From Clostridia bacterium (GTDB taxonomy: Bacteria > Bacillota > Clostridia > Monoglobales > Monoglobaceae): a stretch of DNA of 64,000 nucleotides. The stretch covers positions 1 to 64,000 of the forward strand of contig JAFQIA010000008.1 of assembly GCA_017397725.1 (NCBI GenBank). The letters are read 5' to 3'. Shown here piece after piece: positions 8,467 through 16,093 of the stretch. How positions within the stretch are numbered: position 1 is the stretch's first letter; every line of letters begins with the position of its first letter. Both the position numbers and the translations under genes were made by a program. Under the pieces are notes generated by a model. That model was not told the origin of the DNA. It worked only from the letters and a program-made list of their open reading frames with translations, and did not search any database.

Positions 8467-10497
8467 ATGAAAATGGTTCTTGATTTTACTCAAAATGGTA
8501 TTTCAGTAGTCTTTGATATTACCGATGACAAAAAAGTTGTATTGAAACATTTTTCGGCAGAAAACACAGCGTATGACCAACAGAAAAATACGAAATGGTG
8601 TCCTGCGCTGGAAATACAGATAAGCGGAGAAAATCAGAATGACCATCATGGAGCAAAGCATACCGGAACATCTGGATTCTTTTCTCTCCTGTATGATAGT
8701 CATAAATACTATGAAAATAAATATGGAAACAAGCTGGAAATCACTCTTTGCGACAGCAAAATAAGCGCAGTAATTCATTACCAATTTTATAAAGGCATAT
8801 CGACTGTCCGTACTTGGACAACAGTTTCCAATATTTCTTCTGAAACTGTGGGACTGGAGTACGTTTCGTCCTTTGCGTATACCGGATTAAGTAAAGAAAG
8901 CCCACGCATCCTCATTCCGCATAGTACGTGGTGCTATGAGGCAAACTGGAAGGATTACAGTCTGGCAGAGCTTGGAATGGAGTCGGACCGCACCTTTGCA
9001 CTTAAGCGGGTGATGGCCTCCAACACCGGTATGTGGTCCTGCAAAGAGTATCTTCCTATGGCGGCGTATTATGATGAAGCATCGACCTTGATGTGGCAGA
9101 TTGAAAGCAATGGTTCTTGGCAATGGGAAATCAGTGATATCGATAAGATGTTTTATTTAAGACTCAGCGGACCCACTGAACAGGAAAATCAGTGGCATAA
9201 AGAACTGAAACCGGCTGAGGTTTTTGAAAGCGTAAAGACCTGTTTGTCTATAGGAAAGGATTTTAACGCTGCCCTTGCAGCGATGACAAAGTACCGCAGA
9301 ATCATCTTTGAAAATAGCGATACCAACCGAAAGATGCCGGTTGTTTTTAACGACTATATGCATTGCTTATGGGCGGACCCCAGCACTGAAAAAATGATTC
9401 CGATCATTGACCGGGCCGCAGAAGCGGGCGCAGATTATTATTGTATGGATGCCGGATGGTATGCGGACGGAACATGGTGGGAAACTGTAGGCGAATGGCT
9501 GCCCCAGAAAAAAAGATTCCCCAATGGAATCAATGAAGTATTTGACTATATCCGGGCAAAGGGAATGATTCCCGGAATCTGGCTGGAACTTGAGGTTATG
9601 GGAATTGGGTGTCCGCTTGCCAAGGAGTTTGAAGATGAATGTTTCTTTATGCGTCACGGAAGAAGAGTGATAGACCACGGGCGGTATCAATTGGATTTCA
9701 GGAACAAAAAGGTGCGGGAATATACAACCTCCATTGTGGATAGAGTGGTACAGGAATATGGTGTTGGCTATATCAAAACCGATTACAACATTGAAGGCGG
9801 TGTGGGGACAGAGGTCAATGCCGATAGCTTTGGTGACGGACTTTTGGAAAATAACCGTGCCTATCTCAGTTGGGTAGAGGAGATACGCAAAAAATATCCC
9901 GATTTGATACTGGAAGGCTGCTCTAGCGGAGGCTTGCGTATGGATTATGCACACCTTGAGAGACACCATTTGTTATCAGTGAGCGATCAGGAAAACTGGC
10001 AGAGGACTGCCAATGTTGCAGCAGCAATCTCCACGGCGGTATTGCCGGAACAGTCGCTGGTGTGGTCTTATCCCCGTAAGGATAATGATGGAAACACGGT
10101 AGCGTTTAATATGGTCAATGCGATGCTCCAGAGAATGAATTTGAGCGGAGAAATCACAGCACTCGACGAAAAACAGTTTGCGCTTGTGAAAGAGGGCGTT
10201 GCCTGTTATAAAAAAATTCGTGAAGAGATTATGGATTCTATTCCATTTTATCCTGCGGGAATCCCACAGTATGGTGATGGTTGGCTATGTTTGGGAATGC
10301 AGTCTGATAAGCGTAGCATGCTGTCGGTTTGGCGTATGGACGGTGAGGCGACCGAGTGGGAGATCCCGTTGGATATTACGGCGGATGTGGTAAAAATACT
10401 TTATCCATCTTCATCAGAAGCAAAAGTCACAAAAACTAAGCAAGGGATTCGAGTTTGCCTCCCCAAAACTTATACAGCAGTAATATTAGAAATTTAG
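8467..10497 (+). CDS. Alpha-galactosidase-type glycoside hydrolase, GH36
   Basis: 676 residues, no signal peptide, so it acts on imported oligosaccharides. An N-terminal beta-sandwich (about 1-280) precedes the TIM barrel. Barrel landmarks are CMDAGWYADG, GIWLELEVMG, then the nucleophile Asp439 in IKTDYN and the acid/base Asp493 in CSSGGLRMDY. These follow the clan GH-D pattern. The second ATG at 8473 has better spacing (9 bp) from AAGGAG than the first at 8467 (3 bp), so the true start may be two codons later. Last gene of the isomerase operon, 62 bp after the aldolase, with a terminator right behind. Likely releases alpha-galactose or a related residue (alpha-GalNAc, beta-L-arabinopyranose are alternatives in this clan). 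Confidence 0.9.
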   Translation: MKMVLDFTQNGISVVFDITDDKKVVLKHFSAENTAYDQQKNTKWCPALEIQISGENQNDHHGAKHTGTSGFFSLLYDSHKYYENKYGNKLEITLCDSKISAVIHYQFYKGISTVRTWTTVSNISSETVGLEYVSSFAYTGLSKESPRILIPHSTWCYEANWKDYSLAELGMESDRTFALKRVMASNTGMWSCKEYLPMAAYYDEASTLMWQIESNGSWQWEISDIDKMFYLRLSGPTEQENQWHKELKPAEVFESVKTCLSIGKDFNAALAAMTKYRRIIFENSDTNRKMPVVFNDYMHCLWADPSTEKMIPIIDRAAEAGADYYCMDAGWYADGTWWETVGEWLPQKKRFPNGINEVFDYIRAKGMIPGIWLELEVMGIGCPLAKEFEDECFFMRHGRRVIDHGRYQLDFRNKKVREYTTSIVDRVVQEYGVGYIKTDYNIEGGVGTEVNADSFGDGLLENNRAYLSWVEEIRKKYPDLILEGCSSGGLRMDYAHLERHHLLSVSDQENWQRTANVAAAISTAVLPEQSLVWSYPRKDNDGNTVAFNMVNAMLQRMNLSGEITALDEKQFALVKEGVACYKKIREEIMDSIPFYPAGIPQYGDGWLCLGMQSDKRSMLSVWRMDGEATEWEIPLDITADVVKILYPSSSEAKVTKTKQGIRVCLPKTYTAVILEI

Positions 10498-10501
10498 AAT
10501 G

Positions 10502-10529
10502 AAAAAAGCCGAATTATTTCGGCTTTTTT
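10502..10529. terminator. Bidirectional terminator between GH36 and AraC genes
   Basis: AAAAAAGCCGAA - TTAT - TTCGGCTTTTTT, a 12-bp perfect stem with T tracts on both strands, placed between the convergent genes ending at 10497 and 10536. Confidence 0.92.
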
Positions 10530-10535
10530 TGTTTG

Positions 10536-11381
10536 TCAGATTTTTGATTGTTTGGATTTTTTTCGGTATTCTGATGGTGACATACCGGTTCTGTTCCGGA
10601 AAATTCGTGAGAAATATAAGGGATTGTCAAAGCCGGCAGAGGAGGCGACCTCACTGATGGAAAGCTGCGTTCGGGTGTTTTTCAGGAGTTTTTTTGCCAT
10701 TTCAATACGGTAGGAAATCAGGTAATCTTGAGGGGAAACGCCATATTCCTGCTTAAAAAGTGCGTAAAGGTAGTTTCGGCTGATGTGAAAGTCTTTTGCA
10801 ATATCGGAAATGGTTATGGTACTGTAATAGCTTTTTTCGATATAGCTTGCCACTTTTTGGGCAATCGAAGGAAGCATGCTGTCCTTTTCAATGGAATCCT
10901 TCATATGAAGTGCGATAATTCTGTAAAAAACGGATTGGAGATTATAGGCCTCTTCGTATTCGTTGGAATAGTCCTCGCGGAAGAGCGCGTCTTTGATGAA
11001 GCTGATGCATTCGCGGTTGTGTGCGAACGGGAAAACACAGTTATGCTTCATCTCCAGTTGTGCCAGCAATTTTGGGGCAGTAGAACCACGGAACATAATC
11101 CAGTAGCTTTCGTAAGGCTCTTCATTATCAGAGATAATAACCTCGAGCTCCTTTGGAACAACCAAATATCCGTTGGATTTGTCGAAGGGCTCATTCATAA
11201 AAATACCTTTGCCCGACTCTATATAATGAAGGATGTAAACATCTCGCTTCAAAGTCTGGTATAAGCCGGCAGGAGTGCGGTTGTGACCGATCTCGACCAC
11301 TGAGATATCCGCGGACACGTCAACCCCTGAAGTGCGGTATGAAATGGGGTAATTTTTGGCAAAACGATTATAAAAAAGCAT
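10536..11381 (-). CDS. AraC-family regulator with cupin-type sugar-binding domain
   Basis: 281 residues. Residues 1-160 form a cupin-like effector domain (HYIESGKGIF, then the PYESYWIMFRG strand typical of AraC sugar-binding domains). Residues 175-275 hold two helix-turn-helix units: ISDIAKDFHISRNYLYALFK and ISEVASSAGFDNPLYFSRIF. The ATG at 11381 follows AGGTGGT. It is convergent with the GH36 operon and divergent from the SLH-led locus at 11700, which makes that locus the probable target and an oligosaccharide from it the probable effector. Confidence 0.9.
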   Translation of the reverse strand: MLFYNRFAKNYPISYRTSGVDVSADISVVEIGHNRTPAGLYQTLKRDVYILHYIESGKGIFMNEPFDKSNGYLVVPKELEVIISDNEEPYESYWIMFRGSTAPKLLAQLEMKHNCVFPFAHNRECISFIKDALFREDYSNEYEEAYNLQSVFYRIIALHMKDSIEKDSMLPSIAQKVASYIEKSYYSTITISDIAKDFHISRNYLYALFKQEYGVSPQDYLISYRIEMAKKLLKNTRTQLSISEVASSAGFDNPLYFSRIFRNRTGMSPSEYRKKSKQSKI

Positions 11382-11411
11382 AATAAGACCACCTATATAA
11401 CATTTGTGTAT

Positions 11412-11440
11412 ATTTTACCACGATCTATGCATTTTGTAAA
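11412..11440 (-). promoter_or_regulatory. Promoter for the cupin-AraC gene
   Basis: Minus strand TTTACA (11440-11435), 17-bp spacer, TAAAAT (11417-11412), a good sigma-A match 31 bp before the start codon. Confidence 0.7.
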
Positions 11441-11699
11441 GGTATAAAAATTGATAAAATATTCATAGGTGTAGTGTGTCTTTTTGTTTCGGTTGGAAAA
11501 ACAAATGTGAAAAAAGTATAAAAACAGTCTGAAAAAACAGCGAAAATTTTACATATCAGCCGTATATAGTGGCTAGTTCGTGTCTTTTATACTATATTTG
11601 CTAACCGGGATAAAATTCTTGGGAAAGAGAGTCGGGTAGTTAACATTTGGTAAGATTTTAGGAAAATAAATGCAAAAGCGGAAAGGACTGGTCTGTAAA
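11441..11699 (+). promoter_or_regulatory. Regulatory gap upstream of the surface-protein operon
   Basis: An AT-rich stretch without a convincing gene. A -10-like TATACT lies at 11588-11593 but no -35 sits 16-18 bp before it, which suits an activator-dependent promoter. A 7-bp inverted repeat, ATATAGT (11564-11570) and ACTATAT (11591-11597), brackets this -10. A weaker alternative is TTGGAA-18-TATAAA at 11493-11522. The regulator encoded divergently is the natural candidate to bind here. Confidence 0.4.
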
Positions 11700-13409
11700 A
11701 TGAAAAAGAGGAAGCATTTCACAACGATAAGCATGGCGCTTGTGGGGCTGATGCTTGCGCAGAATGTTGTTATGGCGGCACCTGTTGTACAGAGAGAGGA
11801 TATTACTTACAAAAGCGGCGTGGTATCCGTGCCTGTCAGTACAGAGAGCAAGGAAGCAATCACCTATCAGGTGTATACGGGGAACGCGCCCGCGAAAAGC
11901 ACCATCAAAGGATTTGGCGAGGAATATCTTGAACCTGACAAGAGCAAGCTTTTTTTGGAGTTTGAGCTTGAGGAAACCGGAAACTACAATCTCAGAATTT
12001 CGGATGACACGGGAATCCTTGTCATTGACAACCTTCTTTACGCAAAGAAAAGTGAGCGGATGGCGTTTGTAGGTGCTGTTACAGGCGCACTTGCCATAGG
12101 AACCCCGACACCGGAGAATCTGGATGCAGCAATCGATACCGCAGCTACTGCACTTCACAACCTGATTGTTACGCAGGCTAACGAAAAGAGCGCAACCACC
12201 GTCGGCGTGAATGTTGTAGACTACCAAGGCTACACTCCTCAGGTTCAGAAGGAGATTTGTATTGAGGTTGTCAAACGTGCCGCAAATGAAACCCTGACAG
12301 AAGACGCCCTCTGCGACCATTATCAGGAGGTAGAGTCACTTGTAAGAATCAATAGTAGTACCGAAGCGGACGGAATGAAAACCGTCGAGCGCCTGAATCT
12401 TGACTTTGAAGGCATGAAGTTTGAGGATATTGCTGATGCTGAAAAGCAAGCGTGGCTCAAAAGGAATGTGGTAAAAAATAAAACCTACGCCACAATGGAT
12501 GAGATTCAGATCGGTTACAACAGAGCAAATGCCCTTTATTCCATAGACACTGCAAAGATTACCAATGTAGAAGGGTTGGTTAAAGGTTACGCAACACTTT
12601 TAGGGATTGCAACAGATAACCGATACACCGCTTATGTTGCGGCAGCAAATCCAACTATCAATGGTGCGTTGGTGGAAGGCTTTGCAGTAACCAAACCAGA
12701 AACGCCGGAAGAACTTCTTGTTGCATTGGCAAATGCGGTTGCGACACCGCCGGCAGGCGGCGGTGGCGGTGGTGGCGCCATGGGCGGCGGAACCATAAAG
12801 CAGGATTTTGCAATCACCGAAAACCAGAACACGAATCAGGAAGAACCTGAGCAAGTCGTACAGGCTACTTCAAAATTCAAGGATGTGCCAAAAACCCATT
12901 GGGCATATTCCGCAGTAGAGGAAATGCAGAGGGAAGGAATCATCTCTGGTTATGGGGATGGAACATTCCTGCCGGACCAGACAGTAAAACGTGAGGAATT
13001 TGTCAAGATGATTGTTGCGGCGTTTGGGTTTGAAAGCAAAACCGCATCCAGCTATTTCCATGACGTGTTTGACAGCGACTGGTTCTATCCTTACATCAGC
13101 GCCGCTTTTGAAAAAGGTATTGTCAAAGGTGACCAACTTGGATTGTTCGGTGTAAATACAGGAATCACACGAGAGGATGCAACGGTGATTGCATCAAGAG
13201 TATTGAATCTTGCAGGAAAATCTACCGAAGCAACCAGAACCTATGCAAACTTTGGTGACCAAGGGGCGATTTCTGATTATGCAAGAGAAGCGGTGAAAGA
13301 ACTCTATTGTATGGGAAGAATCAACGGCACCGACAACGGCAAGTTTGAGCCGCAACGGTTCTGTACCAGAGCAGAAGCGGCAATGATCATTTACAATATT
13401 TCAAGATAG
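11700..13409 (+). CDS. S-layer homology (SLH) domain surface protein
   Basis: Secreted, wall-attached protein of 569 residues. A signal peptide (MKKRKHF start, hydrophobic core, cut near VVMAAP) is followed by about 340 residues I cannot assign, then a flexible glycine run (seven Gly, AMGGG), an acidic-polar linker, and three C-terminal SLH units beginning FKDVPKTHWAYSAVEEMQ, FHDVFDSDWFYPYISAAF and FGDQGAISDYAREAVKEL. SLH domains bind pyruvylated secondary wall polymer. An ATG at 11670 is also in frame with its own AGGA, but the ATG at 11700 gives a normal signal peptide. First gene of the large locus; it may anchor or scaffold the binding protein and hydrolases encoded behind it, which have no anchor of their own. 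Confidence 0.88.
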   Translation: MKKRKHFTTISMALVGLMLAQNVVMAAPVVQREDITYKSGVVSVPVSTESKEAITYQVYTGNAPAKSTIKGFGEEYLEPDKSKLFLEFELEETGNYNLRISDDTGILVIDNLLYAKKSERMAFVGAVTGALAIGTPTPENLDAAIDTAATALHNLIVTQANEKSATTVGVNVVDYQGYTPQVQKEICIEVVKRAANETLTEDALCDHYQEVESLVRINSSTEADGMKTVERLNLDFEGMKFEDIADAEKQAWLKRNVVKNKTYATMDEIQIGYNRANALYSIDTAKITNVEGLVKGYATLLGIATDNRYTAYVAAANPTINGALVEGFAVTKPETPEELLVALANAVATPPAGGGGGGGAMGGGTIKQDFAITENQNTNQEEPEQVVQATSKFKDVPKTHWAYSAVEEMQREGIISGYGDGTFLPDQTVKREEFVKMIVAAFGFESKTASSYFHDVFDSDWFYPYISAAFEKGIVKGDQLGLFGVNTGITREDATVIASRVLNLAGKSTEATRTYANFGDQGAISDYAREAVKELYCMGRINGTDNGKFEPQRFCTRAEAAMIIYNISR

Positions 13410-13419
13410 GAGGGATAAG

Positions 13420-16026
13420 ATGTTAAAGAGAACACTATGTATGCTCATTTCATTGTCTATGATTTTGGGGATGATTTGTGTCTATGCGTCGCCGGATGTG
13501 CCTTCGATGGATGAGACCAAGCTGTCTGTTTTAAAGGGGCTCGACATTGTAAACGGCTATGAAAGCGAAACGAAAATGCTTGACAAAATGAGTAAAAGCA
13601 CCTTCATCAACTTCCTTCTTAATATGATGTACGGAGGAAGATTTCAGGCAGGCTACGACGAGGTTGCGCTACAGATGGCGGCAGACTTGAAAATTATTGA
13701 TAACGCGGCGTCGGTTTCGCCAGCTGACACTTTGAAGGGTGAAGAAGCTATCAAAATGGCAATGTGTCTTTTGGGTTATCGTGACCTCTGTCTGCTATCG
13801 GGAGGTTATCCTTATGGATTTCGGGTAAAAGCGGACCAGATTGATTTGACCAAGGGCCTCAGTATCAAAGATGAGATGAGCAATGCAGAGGCATATAAGC
13901 TTTTGTATAACACTATGAATGTGGGAATTGCTGACATTGATGCAATTGTGGTCCATGGCGATAAATATGCCAATTACTATACCCAGTACGAGGATGTTAC
14001 TATACTGAACATTTATCGAAATATCTATAAAGTCGAGGGTATTGTGGATGCCAATATGACAACCGGTTTGTATGAAACTGCCGGCACATCGGACAACTGC
14101 ATCAAGATTGATGGCACACAGTACCGTGACCCTGACAATCTGTTGTTTGATGCGGTGGGTATGAAAGTTCGTGCTTTTGTACATAAAGAGGAGTCGGGAC
14201 TTCACACCTTGGTTTATGCAGAATCCCATGAACATACCCACATAACAGAGTTCAAAACGGAAAATATATCTTATATTTCTTCAGATATAAGAAAAATTGA
14301 GTATTATCCTGAGGACAATGCAAAGGGAAGCAAACGGGCAAACATCAAAGCTTCGGTTTCCTTGCTTTACAACGGCACAGTTTACAGTAACTATACCGCG
14401 GCGGATTTTCAGACGAAAAGCGGAATTGTAACCTTGATTGATAATAATGACGATAATACGATTGACGTTATCAGACTGGATGTATACAAGAATATGCTTG
14501 TTTCCTCGGTATCGGCATCCAGCGAGGTAATTAACAACGAGTACACCAAAGATGCAAATGTATTGAGAAAGCTGGAACTTAAGAATTATGAGGGCACCGG
14601 CGATGTGGTGAAGTTCTTTATGGACGGCAAGGTAGCGGCTTTTGAAGATGTAATGCCGGGCGATGTACTGAGCGTGTTTGAATCCAAGGGCACAGGTGCC
14701 AAAAGCGTGATTGTTCATATCACCAGAAATGCACCGATCATTGATGTAACAAGCTGTAATACCAAAGCGGAGGAAATCACAGCAGGAGATGTTACCTACA
14801 AGTTTTCAGATACCTACAAAGCGGCAAAGACCGCAGGTGAAGATTTTGCACAGGCAATCTCTGCCGGCAAAAAATATCAGGTTTATCTGGATATGGACGA
14901 TAAGATTGTTGCCGCAAAGTTATACAATGACTCTGGTCTTAGTTATGGGTATCTCAAAGCAATCGCTGTCATACCCGGGACATTCAAATCTGACTACGCA
15001 GTAAAGTTGTTCGGTGATGACGGAAAGTGGAGAGAACTTTACTTTAAAGAAAAGGTGAAGGTGGGTAGCAGTGCCGGTGCAGAAATATTGACCGCACAGG
15101 TGGCAGCGACCAGAATGCAGGCAGCCTTCGTTGGTGATGTTATCGGTTATACACTGGATAAAGAAGGTAAAATCAATCGTATTGAATTACCGGTCCCCAT
15201 TTCCGGCAACCTGCTTGACAAGTCTGCGGTCCCAAACAGCGATGACCGACTGATTAAAACAGCAACCAATCAAAAAACCTATTATTACAACAACACTTCT
15301 TTTGAAAGCCAGCATTATATGACTGCGGACACTAAGGTTATTTTCATTCCTTCGGCAGAACCTGATAATGAAGACTTGTATGATATAGGAAACAATTATT
15401 CATTTGTGCGGGAGACGGTGACCTACACCGGTTATGGCTGTGATGAATTTGGATTTTTGGATTTGGTATTGGTAGAGCGGAACAGCGAACAGAGCAAAAA
15501 GGTGGGAAGCCAGCTATACTTCATTCGTGATTTCGGTTTTTCCCTTGACAGCGAGGGAAATTCTCATCCTGAGATTACCATTGCGTCATCTACATATTAC
15601 GGACTTTCCTTGCCTCTTGAAAATGCATTCCTTCTTGCCAACATCAAGCAAGGTGATATTGTGAGACTTCATGTCAACGCATCAGGATTTGTGGACCGGA
15701 TTGACCATGTGTTCGATATAGCTCCTGCCGGTGCCACAACCAGAGAAGAAATTCTTGTTGGTGCCATCACCGGCGACATTAACAGCGGAGCGGGACAGGT
15801 CAAGGGCTTCTTGAGAAAAGCCGATTTTACAAACGAAAGAATGCTGATTGAAAGCGATCGTTTGCAGGCATTAAAGGTTTCCAAGACAGTTCCGGTTCTG
15901 ATTTATGATGCGAGACTGCGCAAGGTGCTGTCGGGTACCGTCTATGATTTGAATATTGACGATTATGTGGTTGTTCAGATTTCCGATGCAAAAGTAACCG
16001 GTATCTATGTGGTTCGGGAACTGTAA
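13420..16026 (+). CDS. Large secreted protein with degenerate SLH-like N-terminus, function unknown
   Basis: 868 residues with a clear signal peptide (hydrophobic core MLISLSMILGMICV, cut near YASP). Residues 30-170 look like degenerate SLH units: LSVLKGLDIVNGY, then STFINFLLNMM, AADLKIIDNA and SNAEAYKLLYNTMNVGI, without the usual TRAE or WA signatures. The remaining 700 residues are beta-rich with repeated short segments of the type GDVLSVFE, GDVIGYTLDKEGKINRIELP, GDIVRLHVN and DDYVVVQISD, each like a small barrel turn. No enzyme motif seen. It starts 10 bp after the SLH gene behind AGGAGGG, so the two are made together. I infer an extracellular structural or assembly partner of the SLH protein. 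Confidence 0.7.
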   Translation: MLKRTLCMLISLSMILGMICVYASPDVPSMDETKLSVLKGLDIVNGYESETKMLDKMSKSTFINFLLNMMYGGRFQAGYDEVALQMAADLKIIDNAASVSPADTLKGEEAIKMAMCLLGYRDLCLLSGGYPYGFRVKADQIDLTKGLSIKDEMSNAEAYKLLYNTMNVGIADIDAIVVHGDKYANYYTQYEDVTILNIYRNIYKVEGIVDANMTTGLYETAGTSDNCIKIDGTQYRDPDNLLFDAVGMKVRAFVHKEESGLHTLVYAESHEHTHITEFKTENISYISSDIRKIEYYPEDNAKGSKRANIKASVSLLYNGTVYSNYTAADFQTKSGIVTLIDNNDDNTIDVIRLDVYKNMLVSSVSASSEVINNEYTKDANVLRKLELKNYEGTGDVVKFFMDGKVAAFEDVMPGDVLSVFESKGTGAKSVIVHITRNAPIIDVTSCNTKAEEITAGDVTYKFSDTYKAAKTAGEDFAQAISAGKKYQVYLDMDDKIVAAKLYNDSGLSYGYLKAIAVIPGTFKSDYAVKLFGDDGKWRELYFKEKVKVGSSAGAEILTAQVAATRMQAAFVGDVIGYTLDKEGKINRIELPVPISGNLLDKSAVPNSDDRLIKTATNQKTYYYNNTSFESQHYMTADTKVIFIPSAEPDNEDLYDIGNNYSFVRETVTYTGYGCDEFGFLDLVLVERNSEQSKKVGSQLYFIRDFGFSLDSEGNSHPEITIASSTYYGLSLPLENAFLLANIKQGDIVRLHVNASGFVDRIDHVFDIAPAGATTREEILVGAITGDINSGAGQVKGFLRKADFTNERMLIESDRLQALKVSKTVPVLIYDARLRKVLSGTVYDLNIDDYVVVQISDAKVTGIYVVREL

Positions 16027-16093
16027 AGATATTTGAAAAAATTTGAACGGTTGTAAAACCGGCGAATAAAAAATATATAAGGAGATTTTAATT

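Noticed and set aside
12755-12795. GGC/GGT-rich run that looks like a simple-sequence repeat
   Set aside because: It is in frame and encodes the glycine linker before the SLH units; no sign of a non-coding repeat.
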